Assembly: GCA_034231615.1 (NCBI GenBank)
Contig: CM067316.1
Location: 26,340,093 to 26,404,092 of the forward strand
From: Meghimatium bilineatum
Lineage: Eukaryota; Mollusca; Gastropoda; Stylommatophora; Philomycidae
Length of the DNA stretch: 64,000 nt
Direction of reading: 5' to 3'
Shown: in pieces, positions 1 to 15,700 of the stretch
Layout: each line of letters begins with the position of its first letter
How positions within the stretch are numbered: position 1 is the stretch's first letter
Position numbers and translations under genes: made by a program
The notes under the pieces: generated by a model
Databases searched by the model: none
What the model was told of the DNA's origin: nothing
Seen by the model: only the letters and a program-made list of their open reading frames with translations

Positions 1-600
1 TATTTTATTTTATAATTTAATTTTAATTAAAACACAGCTACTTTAAAATACACTTGTGATAACCACATTATATATATTACATTTCGAAGTACCTGTAATT
101 AACCTTTATCATCTAGTTCCCATGATGATGTGCAAAAAAATTAATATAAAAAATTATGCAAACCTAATACACTCTTGCATTATAAGTGTTCATTTCCTGT
201 CAGCTAACTTAATGTATCATCACAAAAAAAGTTTCATGGCTGAAGTTCAGTGAAAATCTACCAAAATTAGAACACTGTTTAGAAATTTAACCACAGCTCT
301 AGATGTGCTCCTGGTAAGAAGACTACACCAAAACATGCATATTCTTATAGTGTAATTTCTGAAGCCATTTACTTGATACTCTATCTTCATGTACAACTTA
401 ATTCAGATTAAATTGTTCCACATTATTGGTAAAATGAAGCACTTCCTCTTATTTCAAGTGTTCATAAAATGACTAGGTTCATGCTCTTGTCAGTTATCTA
501 AAAGAAACAGTGCCTGTGGGGATGAACTGAGTATAGAACCATAAATTTATTCCTATTAGTTTCTTTCAACAATTAACCCAGTTGCTTGATATCTTCTCAG
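1..600. other. REXO1 intron, no feature recognised
   Basis: AT-rich sequence upstream of the first recognisable REXO1 exon. It ends in a polypyrimidine stretch and AG at 599-600, which is the splice acceptor. I see no coding segment or repeat in it. Confidence 0.6.
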
Positions 601-741
601 GAAAGGAGCTGTATGAGTATCTGAAGAAATACATACTCACTGAAGAGCAGCTTCGAGAAAATGGTTATCCACGGCCAGCAGAAGATGGAAGTAACAAGAT
701 TAAATTTTACAAGGAAGAGGAGAGGGACAAAATGTTGAAAG
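601..741 (+). CDS. REXO1: REXO1 exon, conserved pre-exonuclease region
   Basis: The acceptor ttctcag precedes 601 and the donor gtgatt follows 741. The exon starts with two bases of a split codon and ends with one. It encodes [20 protein letters not shown] and then GYPRP, an acidic stretch and a lysine-rich end. This segment lies just before the cysteine-rich part in REXO1 proteins. It is the most upstream exon visible here, so at least one more must lie left of the window. Confidence 0.88.
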
Positions 742-3700
742 GTGATTGTTTTATACTTCATTCAAGTGCCATACTGAATGGCATAGGCGATCATGTTTCT
801 CCACTGCTCAGTCTCTTGTGTTGTCAATAAGCTCGGTTAATGACCTTCTCCCATGCCTTAATACTAGTCCATCTAGCAACTTCTCTCTTTGTTATCCCAT
901 GTCTGTTCTCCCCTTGATCTTTCCAGTGATTATTGTTTCAAGCTGTGTTCTTCTCAGCACATTCCTTAGAATCCTTGACTGTCTGCCCCTAATGTTTGAT
1001 ATGATTCATCTTTTTACGCCAGCATCAATGAGAACATCAGCATTAGTTTTCTTAGCTGTCCATGATATTTTCATCATTCTTCTCAGAAAGCACATCTCTG
1101 TAGCCTCCAGTTTGTTTTGAATCTTTTTGTTTAGTCCATGCTTTCGGGTCTGCATTGATAGTGTTCCATTGCACAGAATGGTTCTCATGTTTTGGAATGC
1201 TGGTTTGGCTCGTTATCTCACTTGAGCATATACCTTCTGATATTAACAGGGTGCCAATATATTTCACCTTTTCAACTTGTGTTAATTTTGTGTCATTAAT
1301 CATTATGTTGCATCTTGGTGGTGTATGTCTCTTTGAGACAGTTTCTGAGAAAATCAGCATGGTGCATTGATCGCCCCTCACATTAATCTGAATTATTTAC
1401 CTCTCCGCTGTGTGACATAGAGGTACAAAGCGTCTGAGATGACCAGGGTGCCAGATTCAATTTCCACCACAGGCAGTTGTGTCATCATTTACATAGCAAT
1501 GACAGTCATCTGAATGTAAAATATTGTCTAGAAAATCATTTAGTTTTAAAATGCTTGTTAATCAAAAAGTTATGCTAATTTTTTTGTTTGCTTTTGACCT
1601 ATTCCTGTTATTGGCTAATGTTTGTTTTTCTATTCCTTGCTCCAAACTTTGGCAGATAATGAACGAACATGCAAGAGATGTGGTAAAAGGTTCTATGTTG
1701 ACAATGAAGGTGGGACCATAACTATAGAGCAGTGTGTTTATCACTATTCCCGCCCTTACAAGAAGAAAGGTCAGTGCCATTTTTATTTACATCTACAGGT
1801 TCAGATTGCAGTCTTAGACTCAATGAAATAATTGTTAGTTTGTATTGAACATTAATACTCTTGTTCTCACAATAAATACATTAAATGTCTTTTTAGTTTG
1901 TATTCAGCATCAATACTCTTTTTTTTCCACAAACATATTCTTAGTTTGTATTGCTGGGAGGCCTAATTTTCAATAAGCATAAAATCAAGTCTGATACTCT
2001 TAGTTTGAAAAAGTAGTTCCTTGTCACACCATGGATACTGAGGAAAATGTATTTGTTCTGTCACCATTATTACACTAGGCTGGTGTGATCAACCATCTTT
2101 ATTTTTCTCCTATTCATTCTGTAATCAATGTCACACTGGTGCAATTGGATCAGCCATCTTTATTTTCTCATATTTGTTCTGTAATTAACCTTTAGCAAGC
2201 TGTAAAAAAACAACTTTCCTCCTACCGCTGGATTATTTTTTGGTAATGTTATGTAATAAGTGGTGACTATTGAAAACACTATAACTTTTGTTCATAGAGA
2301 TATTTAAATAATATTTGTACATATAAATAAAGAATTGAATTCTGCATATATTGGTGTAAGTTTTGTGTGTGTGCGCACTCGGCAGCGGCAGCAACAACAG
2401 TTTACAGACCTAATTCAGCAGTAATTATGGTCAAATGTCATAATTTTACTGGGAAAAATGAATAAACATACAGATTAGTCATAAAAACATCTATAAATCT
2501 AGATCTACTCCAAAACTGATTGATATAAGACAGTTGATTTATAAAGTCAAATTATACGAAACTCCATGGTCTAATGTATTTTCGAGTGTGAGTATCAACT
2601 TACCAGTACCTCTCAGGAATCCATTTTAAGAGAATAATCTGATTTTAATGAAAATATGATAAAACAAAAGTCTATAAAACCCGATTCAGTTCATGACTCT
2701 GCTCTGGTTTTAAATTGTCAAGATATCATGAAAATTTTGATATTTCACTGAGATTCGTTCATGTTGCCACTACATTTGCAGAAAAATTGGATGCAATTGA
2801 ATAACTTGCCAGATTTCAAATAATCTGGTAACCCAAATTTTTTAATGGGGCTTTTATTTATTTTAGAGGACCTTGCAATGGGGCCTTTGTGGGGCTTGTA
2901 CACTCAACCGCTGATACTTTAGATAGTGTAAACTTGTTGAACTATGGCCGTGTGCTAACCGTTAATGTCATACTGGTACATTTGAATCAGCATTTTTATT
3001 TTCTCATAGTTGTTCTGATGTCCATTTTCTTAAGCTGGATTGACCCAGAAGTCATTTGTGATGTCACAAAAATTTTTCCCTCAACTAAGAATCAACACTG
3101 GACCAATGTGCTAGGAAGTCAGTTCACTAACTAATGCACCGTCAGTTTCCTAGCTGGATTCATTGAGAGTGTATTTTAATAAAAAATAATTTTAAGTGGG
3201 TGAATGGGGGGGGGGCGCAATATTTCTATACAGGGTTGTCCATAAATTACATCAACTATTAGGGGTCTGAAACAGTTTGACAGATGTTTAATGTTTTTTA
3301 TATTCTACCATATATTTCCAACTATAAGCCTGTCCACCTATAAGCTGAGGATGTGGCTTTAATGTCCGAAATGTGACCATAGTTGAAAATCTGTGTATAG
3401 ACCGTGGTATCAAAATTACTACTGGTAATAATACTGTGGAATCTTGTTATTATAAAAATAAATTTGACAAATGAAATATTGCTAAAGAAATATTTACACA
3501 ATTTTTCATGGTTGCAAGGTCATTTCTTACATTTGTACCCTACCACTGCTCACATAAATACAATGGATAAAACAATGCAACATTTACCTGGAGACGTGTC
3601 TATCCTAATAAAACCACCACCACGTACTGAGTGTTCACCGATATGAGGTTCATTTCATTCATTCAGTGCTGTCTCCTCAACAAAACACAGAAAAAAGCTT

Positions 3701-6700
3701 AGGCAATGAACAGATCAGATCAATTTTTAACTTGACTTTTAGATTGCCTTCAAATTTCATGGTGGACATGAGAAATATTTCACTGTTGTTTTATTTTGCA
3801 CTGCAGATGTAGCACGTTTGCTCTTCTGCCCCTGCATGGGTTTTTTTTTAAAAAAGCAAGACTGCCTAAGTGCTGGCAAAATTCCCAACTGGTGTGTTTG
3901 TGCATGACTGGCAGTACCATCAAAGGTCATGGTTTGGAGTGCCCACATCTAATTCCTAGGAGCCTAACCTCCTTCCTGCAACCACTAGAGCCATTTAAGG
4001 ACAGACTTCAAGCAAAATGGAATTAATAATGTCATCCTATGTAGCTGTGACAAAGGGTGGAAATATTTTTAAAAAGCTGACATTACAATCACTAAGGGGA
4101 TTTTTAAAATCGTAGTCGTATGTTCCATCCAAAATGATCATCCGATCTTTTAGAAAGAGCTCCATCAGTAATGCAATGAATCAAAGTGACGACAACGCTA
4201 TATTTTAGGATGTCGACAATGTACCAGTAAACAGTGAGGCAGAGACTGATATCTCTGACAGGATGGAATTCGTGAATTAATTTATGTTTCCGACTTCGAA
4301 GGATATGAATGACTTTATACTCTTCTTCTTATTCTTCTTTCTGTCCTCATGTACCTTTCGGTGTTGAGGGGAGAGTGAGTGTACAGTCTTTTGCCCTTCT
4401 ATTTGCCTCCTCTGCTGTTATATTTCCGAGTGTCTCTAATACACTATCTATCCACCTTTTACGAGGGCGTCCAATAGGTCTCCTGTTTTCGTATCGTTTG
4501 TTAAGTGTTTTTTGGATAATACTTTGCTCTTTCTGTCTGGTTATGTGGCCGTACTATTTAACTTGTTATTTCTGTATGTATTCTATTGTTGGTTTGATCC
4601 CTAATTGTTTCCTTAGTGCTTCATTCCTGATTTTGTCTCTCAAGCTAACTCCAATCATACGTCTCACACATTTCATTTCAGTGGTGTTAATCGTATGTAT
4701 TGTTCTAGAATCTAATGTCCAAGTTTGACACTGATAACACAATGTTGGTAAGAAAATGGTGTTGAAAAGCGCTTTCTTTGTTTCTAGTGTAATATCTTTG
4801 TTTCTTAGTAAAGGTGTTAATTGACCAATGATCTGACAGGCCTTATTACATCTTGCGTTTATTTCTGCTTCTTGTTTGTTGTCATATCTCAATGTGCTGA
4901 CAAGATATTTGAATTCATCTAATTATACTGAAAATTTTATTTCCTGCTACTGTAGGCCTATTTGACTATTCTGTTCCCTTTTTAGTATTTCTACCAGTAA
5001 TTTTGTTTTTTCAAATTTTATTGTGCTCATATATAAGCCTCATCAATAGCGGAATAAAATACACAAATTCTGAGCTTATATTAGAAAATATACGGTAATT
5101 AAGTTTTAGGTTAAAATTTGACATTGAGCAGGTGAGTGAGGATTCCCATAATTTTTTTTATTGGCATAGGTGGGGAGAGGGGTAAACGAAATGTGATTAT
5201 GGACAGCCTCTAATTTAGCATTTGTCACACACATTTATAAAATGTATACCTAGTTTTATTTATTTTAATATTTTTTCCCTTATATTAGTTGCTGGTTTCA
5301 TTGATTCTCGTTATGACTGCTGCAATGAGCGACTTGGAAGCAAAGGATGCCAAGTAGCTAAAGTGAGTGATAGATTTTGAGTGTATTGAATAGAGGTTTA
5401 TATGCAGTGAATAAAAATCTTTGAAACCATTTGTTATTAAATTAAAAGTACCTCTTATGGTGAGGTATGCTTTTTTCAGCTGCAAAGATGTTTAATTTTG
5501 TATCAAGGGTGACTAAAATGAAAATAGAATTAGTCTATAACCAACTTTTCAGAATCTGTGGTTTCTTTTCTGCTTAGTAATATAATTTATGTCAAAGTGA
5601 TCTGCAACAGAATACACCACCAATCTCTTGAATGGATACCTACAGGCAAACGAGCAAGGGGTAGACCAAAAGAAATACTCAGAAGAACAATACTTAGAGA
5701 AAGTAAAACAACCAATATTCATACTATTCAAGAACTGCACAGAATAGCTGTGAATGGACAGAATTGGAGAGATCTGACCTCTGCCCTATGCGCTAACTTC
5801 AGCGCAAAAGAAAAATGAATGAATGATCTGCAACACCAATACATTTAAAGAATTCATTTAACACTTTGCTGACCACCAATCTAGAGCATACTTATCTCCC
5901 ATTACCACGAATGTTCACATATTTTTGAGAGATCGACACCTCCATATTTAAAATTTTGTTTAAAATTGAAATGAGATGACAGAGCTTTAATACTTTCTGT
6001 GTTGTAAAACTGGGATCAAATCAATAAATCAAGTAATGAATATTGACTGGATATAAATATTTAAAAAAAAAAAACCATGATAATCAGCAAAGACACAGAG
6101 GAACAGGAGGTAAACATAAACATATATGGAGAGAAACTACAACAAGTAAAACAGTATCAATATCTTGGACACATAGTCACAAATGATGACATATGTGAAA
6201 CAGAAGTTAAAAGGAGAATAGGAATGGCTAAAAGTACCTTCAATGACACAAGGAAAATATTATTGAAGACCTTACTTGAGGGTAAAGTCAAAGGGAAGCG
6301 AGCAAGAGGTATACAGAGATATAAGTGGGAGTGTAACACCACACGATGGACAGGTTACAGTCTAGCAGAGTACATCACCAAGACGAGACAGTGGATGTTG
6401 GAGATACGTTGCAGCCAACGTTGGTTGCGGAAATGGCACTTAATGATGTGTTTTAATGAAATTTTTGCAATTTCGTAATGAATTTGAAAGCCCTTGAGTT
6501 ATTTCAAAAGTGAAATCCTACTTATTATAATGCTAGACATGCATTTATATTACTTATATATATTACAAAATCCTATTTCTTCATGATTAAGAACGTCTCT
6601 AGACTATTTCGTGGGTGTTGTTAATTTTGTATAACGTACTATCCCTGTCAAGCTATTTTTAGTAGCACTAATTAGGTTTCCATAATCCTGAAGTATCCTA

Positions 6701-9700
6701 ATGGTTTAAACGATCATTGAAGTTGGTCAACAAGGATTTGTAACGGAAATTTGATGACAATCGAAATTGGTTTGTACAGTGTTAATATGATAACAGAAAA
6801 CATTGAAAATATATTTTTTTAAATACACTGTGCTTATATATAATTAGAACGTAAAGCATACTTAATATAATTGAAATTATAACTCATTAACAAACCTCAA
6901 AAATTGAGCAGCACTCAAATCACATTAAATTAATGCTGATTATTTGAGAGAGCAACACAGAAGAAAACAAGTTTAAGAGACTGAAGATTCAAGTATAAGT
7001 AATTTTGCTGCTCATGCAAAATAAATAAATTGTTGTCAATATTATTCAAGCATGCTCAGACATAAAACCAATAGCATTGTTTTCAACCAGTTCACTATGG
7101 AGAAGAAAATGCTATTCTCAAGTTAAACTATGATATTCCAGATATTGAAACCAAATGGCTGCTCCAATCTGAAGAAGAAAGCTCATCATATACATTGAGA
7201 AAACTTATCAGAATCTTTGCTAAACAAAAATTGAAAATAATTAGTTCTTTAGATCATTATAAATTGAGAATGTTGCTACACAGTTAGTAAATTACTGGAG
7301 CTGTTTCATTACTTTTTAATATTGTCAGCTACCATGTATATGTTATATCACCTGTTTCTATTCAGTGCCACGTTCATGAAAAAAACAAGACAGATTGCCT
7401 GACTGGTTATATGAAGACATTGCCAGCATCCCCATTCTCTGATCAAAACTTCAGCGTCTTTTCCTTAGATTGTGAAATGGTATGTTGTTTTTTTTTAATT
7501 TCACAAAAAAACACTTCTGGTACATCTAAGTTCCCTAGTATATATAACATGTATTTTCTACAGTCACTCTAATAATAATGCATTTACTATGACAAATCTG
7601 TAACAATTTTTGAGTTTTATTTTGCTGTATGGCTCTTTTAAGATGGGACATCTTTGTGTAGTGGTGAAGCCATTTTCCATGTGCTCAAAAGGTTGCTGGT
7701 TCAAATCCTAGCTTGTAACGCCTAGTTTTAAGGAGATCCCTGGGGATTATCACTCAAAGCTATGGGTGGTTCTTTCAGTAGATGATGTGCTGCTTTTTTG
7801 AGAGACGAGGACATATGTGGAAATCCAAGTATAATAATGTCAATCCTTTACACCTTTTGAACCTTTTATTTAGTGTCATATATTCTTTATGCATACATTT
7901 GTCCTTAAATCTTTTTAAAACAGCATTGGCATAACTTAATGAGAGCTTAATATCTGATGGAAGAGTTCAGATGAGAAATCAAATAGAACATGCAAAGGCA
8001 GCATTCCAAAAAAAGGAACATAATGTGTAATATGATGCTGATTAAAAGTTGAGGGTGTTCTATGTAACACCAATTCTAACATGGATACACTTCAATTGAA
8101 GACTGCTCAAAGCACATTGAATAGTTAGAAAAACTATTGAGGATGTGAAATAGTCAAATACGAAATGGGGGTTTACTTAATATCTGAAGGAGACTGCCTT
8201 TATTTTTTGGGCATATTATCATCACCTGAGTGTTGCCGTGACCCAAAAGGGAATCATAGAATAGTAACACAGACCTGTGCTGCATGTAATGTGTGACAAA
8301 GGAGGTTTTAGGTTAGAGTTGGATGTTCCAGGCATAGGTCATACTTAGCAAAACTATTGCAGTAGGATATGTTATTCCAAAAGCATATATACCATATATT
8401 CACATATACCATAGCCAAGCCATGACAGCACAACCTATTCCATTCTCTGGGATAGATCCTGCTAACCAGCAGGAGTTTGAAAACAAATGCAGAAGGCCAT
8501 GATACACGGCATGAGGATTTGAAAGAACATAGTAGCAATAGGTGCGACCATATATGAAAATATTTGATAGTTTAATACGAGGCGTGTTCAAATGAAAACG
8601 GGACTTGTTACACCACGCGTGATAGAGCGCACTGATATTGATGACATTTTGCACTAGTAATGAGTATCCAATAATTTACATACGGTCACGTGTTCATCTT
8701 CCCAGCATGCATATGTGCTGCAGAAGACTGTTAACAATATGGCGGGTGTGATTCCGAACCTGTCCAAAGTGAATCAGCGTGCTGTTATCCAGTTTCTTTC
8801 ATTTGAAGGATGTCAAGCAGTAGACATTCATCGGAGAATGAAGGCAGCATATGGTGACAAATGTTTGTCGAGGACCAGAGTGATGGAGTGGGTGCGTATG
8901 TTTAAAGACGGACGTGAGTTAACGGCAGATCTTGCACGGCCAGGTCAGGAGCATATTGTTGCAACAGAAGAAGCCATAGCCGTGCTTGATAAAGCAGTAC
9001 TGACTGACCGTCGTCGGAGCATTCGTTCGCTTGCAGAAGAATTCCATATGTCAATTGGGACAGCCCACATGGTTGTTCGGAAGAAATTGAACTATCGGAA
9101 GGTGTGTTCACAGTGGGTCCCACGGATGTTGACTGACCACCATAAGGAAGAACGGATGGGGTGGAGTTTGAACCACCTGATGCGTTACAGGGCAGAGGGT
9201 GATGCATTTCTGTTGAGCATTGTGGCAGGTGATGAATCGTGGTGCCACCACTATGAACCGAGCAGCAAAATTGACAGCATGCAATGGAAACATCCAGGTT
9301 CACCAAAACCCAAAAAATTCAAGACACAGGTTTCTGCTGGGAAGGTTATGGTGACTGCATTTTTTGACCATGAAGGGCTTTTGTTGACTGATTTTAAGGA
9401 ACCTGGTGTCAACATCAATGCCGCCCATTATAAAGACACTTTAGACAAGCTGCATAAGGCCATCAAGGCTAAGCGACCAGGCAGACTTTCTCAAGGTGTG
9501 ATTCTTCTCCACGACAACGCTCGTCCGCACGTCGCAAAAATTGTGCAGGAAACATTGGCAAAGAAGAATTGGGAAGTTCTTCATCACCCAGCCTATAGTC
9601 CCGATTTATCCCCGTGTGATTTCCATTTGTTCGGACCGTTGAAGAAAGCACTAAAGGGACAGCGATTCAACAGCGACGCAGACGTGAAGACAGCGGTGAC

Positions 9701-12700
9701 CACATGGTTCAGAGAACAGCCACGCAACTTTTTCTCGGACGGCATTCGACGTCTACCTAAACAGTGGGATGCTTGCCTAAATGCATACGGAGATTTTTTC
9801 TGATGAACCCAGGTGCATTCTTATTCACAAGTGGTTGCTTTGTTCAATTCCGTAGAAAATATTAAATTGCGTATGATACTTTTTAAATAAATCCACAAGT
9901 CCCGTTTTCATTTGAACACGCCTCGTATTATGGTATGACAAAGAATCAACAATAATCCTGATACAAGAGAGCTATGGAGATTCGTGATTGCTGGCACAAC
10001 CCATGATGATGATCATGCCATAATCTCAGGTAGTATCACAATTTGTTTTGCAGTAAAATTAGTACTACAATTTTCACAGCTCTGTTCCAATCCATTAAAG
10101 CTATTCATATTAATATACTTTGAGAGAAAATTCATTTATCTACAAAATTGCATTTGCATAGGGTTCCATAAGAAACAAACTGCAGATTAATTTTGCATGA
10201 ATCAATCAATCAAGTGCCATGCCGACTGGCGTAGGTGATCATGTTTCTCCACAACTCTCTGTTTCTTGTGTTGTCAATAAGCTCGGTTGATGAGCTTCTA
10301 CCGTGCCATGATACAAGCCCATCTAGTAACTTTTCTCTTTGTCGTCCCCTATCTCTTCTCCCTTTGATCTTTCCAGTGGTTATTAAGTGTTCAAGCTGTG
10401 TTCTTCTCAGCACATGCCCTAGAAACCTTGACTGTCTAGACGCCTCTAATGTTTGATATGGTTGATCTTTTTGCGCCAGCATTAATGAGAACCTCTGCAT
10501 TAGTTTTCTTGGCTGTCCATGGTATTTTCATCGTTCTTCTCAGAAACCACTTTTCTGTAGCCTCTAATTCGCTTTGAATTTTCTTGTTTACAGTCCATGC
10601 TTCACATCCATAAAAAAAGAATTGGTTCTATATAACATCTCAGCACTCAAATTCGGGTCTGCATTGATAGAATTGGTTCTCATTTTTGGAATGCTGATTT
10701 GGCTTGTGCTGTTCAGCTCTTTATCTCACTTGAGCATCTACCATCTGATGTTAACAGGGTGCCAAGATATTTCAATTTTTCAGCTTGTGCTAATTTTTTG
10801 TTATTAATTATCATGTTGCATCTTGGTGGTGTATGTCTCTTTGATACAACCATTATTTCTGTTTTTTTCTTGTTTAAACTGAGGCCTTTGTTTTCATTTT
10901 CTTTCACTACTTGATCTAATAGGGCTTGTAGTTCCTGTTCGCTTCATGCGATCAGTACTGTGTCATCAGCATATCTCAAATTATTTATATTGTAACCTCC
11001 AACTTTTATTCCTGGCATATCTTCTATATATCGCATAATGTATTCTGTATACATTGAGAAAAGTTCCGGTGACATTACACAACCTTGCCTGACACCCATT
11101 TCTATCTTTTGAAATTTACCTATAGTGTTGTTAACTCTCATCGCAGCCGTTTGTTTCCAATACATATTTCTTACTATTCTTAGATTGTTCCCATCAATGT
11201 TAAAATTTTCTAGCAATTTTATAATCTCTGAATGCTTCACCTTGTCAAATGCTTTGCTGTAATCTATGAAGCACAGATAAAGTCTTGCTGTATTTCTATG
11301 GCCCTCTCCATTAATGTTCTTACTATATATAGGGCATTCCTTGTGCTTTTTCCTTCTATGAATCTGCATTGTTCGTCTGCTATCTCTGGTTTTGCATGAA
11401 TACCTTCAGAAAAATTTATCAAGTGTTTTTTTTTAATTTGGTAGTGGATATGCTTATCCTCAGCAGTACTTTAATCAAATTGTACATTCTCAACAGTATT
11501 TTAGTCAAATTGTACATTTTAACAGAACTATAGTCAAATTGTACATTCTCAGCAGTACTTTAGTCGGTTGGTTGCTGATCCAGTGGTCCATGAGCTCAGT
11601 ACTTTAGTCAAATTGTATATTCTCGACAGGGCTTTAAATTGTAGGCCTACACATCCTCAGCAATTGATAATAAGTGAAACTGCTGCAAAACTTTACAATA
11701 ATGATACTTGTGTAGGACCCACATATGATGAAAATTCTCAGCAGTACTTTAGTTGAACTGTACACATTTTATTTCAATACCAAATTCAGGTGTACACAAA
11801 AATAGGCCTAGAGCTGGCAAGAGTAACAGTAGTGGGTGATGACTGTAGTGTGAAGTATGAAACATTGGTGAAGCCTGATGCCGAAATCATTGATTACAAC
11901 ACCAGGTAAGAACATTAATTGCAAGTTCTAGTCCAGAAAATTTGTCCATTTGACAAGAAGTCCAATCAATTGATATAAGGTTGTAGCTTTTTATTTCTTA
12001 AGCTCATTCAGTCCATGCCAATTTGGGAATAACTCCACAAAAATAAGTGATTGTGCAAGAAATTGAATACAATTTGCAATCAATATTTATGATTCAAATT
12101 TCAATTTATAGATAAATGGAAGAGATAGAGATCTGTGAACATCTTTGTGAGTGTCGTCTAAGACATGGTTGGCTTGTCATGTAACAAGCGAGAGGGAAAT
12201 AAATGAGTACCAGTTTCTTGTCAGCTTCGTTTACTTGTGTCAATTTGTTTGCTGATAATGTTCAAAAGAAAAGCTGCAAAGCAGTCTCCCTTACACATCA
12301 TGATATCATAGTTATCTGTTTGTCTGATTATCCAGCATAAACCTAAAATTTATAGATATCCAGAATGATGAACAGTAGAACATAAAATTTGTATTCCCCA
12401 GGATTTTTCATATAGGTTTTTTGTTTCAATTGGAGTCTGCCTGTAAAAGCTATCATAGCTTCATTAACTATCTTGTTCATGCATCATTAGCTCTCTGGAC
12501 TTGGTTAGGATCAGAATACGGTCAAGCAGATCTAACCTTAAAATGACATATCTGTAAATTGCTATGTAAGCCACCTTTACTGCTAATCAGGTGAGGGCTA
12601 ATTTAGCATGACTGGTCACGTGAAAATAGTGAAGAAAAACTATTTAAATCACTGTCGTAAACGGTTGTTTTGGAAATAAATCGATAACGGGCTGTTTCAG

Positions 12701-15700
12701 CTAGTTCTGGGATTGAGTGGGTTAACCTACAATTACACAATTTTCCCCCAGGGCCCGGCTTCTTTTTTGACATTGTGCATTATTTTTTATGAGTGCTTGA
12801 AAAAAGTAAAAATGTTTTTGCTTTTAAAAGATTTCAAAATAATTTGTGTACATGCAAATAAACAAGTTAATGTATATAATTGTGGGGTTTTTTGTTTGTT
12901 TTATGTGTGATATAAAAGATGTGAGCAAATTGTGAAGTTCATAATTGGGGGAAATCAAAAACTACAATTTAAAAAATCACAAAAGTAATATCTTGATGCG
13001 CCTAATACTTTAGCAATATATGGCAATACTGACAAAACCCTCCTAGATACCTATGCCAGTTGTATATATGTTGTTTTATAACCACATTAATAAGATATAA
13101 ACTGATAACATATAAAACATACAATCAAAATACAATTTAAGCAATTCTATAATTAAGTCTTAAGTCGACATGCCATGCAATTGTATACAATGTCATATCT
13201 GGCATGCCTGATAAATGATCTAGACCTATTGTAGTTATTTCATTAATAAATGATCATTCACTTAATATTTGAACACACTAAAGACTAGGACAGTACATAG
13301 ATGTTACTCACCACGTTGATCCATTACGACTCCATGCTGTTCAACATTCGACCTTGTGATATTTCGATCCGACTCAGTTCTGATTACATTCTCTATTTCT
13401 TACAATTTAGCCAGTAAATTAATGTGCTCGGCAGAAATTAATGTGCTGGGCAGAAATTAATGTGCTGGGCAGAAATTAATGTGCTGGGAAGAAATTAATG
13501 TGCTGGGTAGAAATTAATGTGCTGGGCAGAAATTATGTCTACTTAGCTTCATTTGGTACAAATTATACATCTGTGAGCTTAACTTCATGTAGTTTCGTAC
13601 TGAGGAATCGGGTCGTAGTAACCGGGTGCTTCGGGACGCCAGCGGGCCCTCAATGACTTATATCCATCTGCATTTTCAAACACCAGTGAGGTCATGAAGG
13701 TTAAGAAATAATGAAACCTAAGTTAAAACTAGTGTTGTTGCGTTTATTTTTCATCAATGTAAGAGTGTGACACATGACCAAGATATTAGTATTGGTCTCA
13801 CAACTGTGACGTCTAGAGACTAGTTTCTGTCAGAAGGTAAATTTTTAAAAACCCACTATGCTTTTTGTGGCGAAAGAAAGGACATGCTGCTTTAATTAAG
13901 CACAAAGTTTCTCCCTGCACTCCCTAACAGGAAAGCTTGTAGTACATTAATTTATGACAGAAGAGTTGTATTGTTATGGTCATCAACATTTTTTACTAAG
14001 TTTTATTTTTTTATATTATGATACATTCATTATTAATTTGGAGATGTTTATAAAGTGAAATTATCTGTTGCATATATAGATTCAGTGGAATTACAGAGAA
14101 AGACATGCAGGGAGTAACCATAACCTTGAGGGGTGTACAAGCTGTAATGTTAAGTATGATCTGTGACAAGTCAATTCTGATTGGACACAGTCTGGAGAGT
14201 GATCTTCAGTCTCTGAAGGTACTTTTTTTTGTTTATCTTCATAAGGTTTTTTTCTGTCCTGTCATAATGTATTTAGAGGTGACTATAAAAATGGAGGTTC
14301 TAGTGGCTTACTGACAAAGGTTCTGCTTAACTGACATTTTTTAGCAGCATGTCAGGGATAAGGAGTTAAATATGATGTATGACTGCTACAGTATTTGTAA
14401 ATATGTAAGAAAAGAATGGTGGGACTTATTGAACAACTCAGTTGTCCAGAGCATTACATGGATATACTAAAAGTACTAATTCAAGCAGAAAAGTTTCAGT
14501 GTATGCCAAGTCATCCAATGAAGGAAAAATTCCAAAATCTAGCAATGGGTCGACTGAAAAGAAGCAGCTTTATCCATCAAACTAAACGACTCTGTAGACA
14601 ACTTACACCTTATTGATGCAGTTTGTTCCCAATATATATTTCTAATCAGCCTGATGTCTTTTCCATCTATGCCTATTTCTTGAAGACATTTGATTAATTT
14701 TTCATGTTGGACTCTGTCAAAGGCCTTGCTGTAGTCTATGAAGCAAATATAGATACTTTTTTGGACTTCTATATATTTATCTATCACTAGCCGGATACTC
14801 AGTATAGCTTCTCTAGTTCCTTTGTTTTTTCTAAAACCGAATTGTTCTTCACCGACCTCCATGTCTATCTTGTTCTTAATTCTTTCATGTATTATCTTGA
14901 GAAGTATTTTAGTTAGATGGCTCATTAGACTTATTGTTCTATATTCTGTACAGTCCACAGCCCTGGGCTTCTTAGGTAGTGGTATGAATATTGATGATGT
15001 TAGGTCTTTAGGTATATGGCCTGTTTCGTATATGTCATTGCAAATTTCTGTGATAGTATCTACACCAAATTCATTTAGAGTTTTTATTATGTCTGCTGTT
15101 ATGTTGTCAGAGCCTGCAGCTTTTCCACATTTTATTGAATTTATTGCATGTTCTACTTCTGATTTCAGTATTGCTGGTCCATCATTGTTGTGTATTGTTG
15201 GTTTTTTGTTCCGTTGGTCGTCAAACAGTTCTGTTACATAATCTGCCCATCTTGTGAGTGCTTCTGTTTTATCAAATATTATTTTACCATTTTTATCTTT
15301 AATGCAGCCACCCCCATTTATAGGATTTTTCTTACTTGTGATCAGCATTATCTCCTTATGCATTAATTTTGTCTTCTGTTGTATGGACATCTCCTCTATT
15401 TCACTGCATTTTGTTTCTAGCCATTGTTTTTTCGCTGTTCTGCACATGTTACGTATCTCCTTGTCTATACTGGAGTATTTTGGCGTATTTTTAGCTTTCT
15501 TTCTTTCTGTCATTTTCTCTAATATTTCATCTGTCATCCATGTTTGTTTGTTCTTGGTATTTCTTGTTGGTAAATTTTTACTTGATGTTTGAATACTTTT
15601 CTTTAGGCTTTCCCATTTATTGTCTATTTTCTCTTCTGGATTTTCCCTTCTGTATTGTTCCATGCACTCTATCATTAGATGTTCATATCTATTCCTTACA

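Larger units (their letters stand above)
8575..9928 (+). mobile_element. Complete mariner transposon
   Basis: A 1354-bp element with perfect 34-bp terminal inverted repeats (8575-8608 and 9895-9928, starting atacgaggcg). It is flanked by TA dinucleotides at 8573-8574 and 9929-9930, the mariner target duplication. It contains one intact transposase gene with all three catalytic aspartates. It lies in the REXO1 intron between the exons at 7366 and 11790, in the same orientation as the gene. Perfect inverted repeats and an unbroken ORF indicate a recent insertion. Confidence 0.97.
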
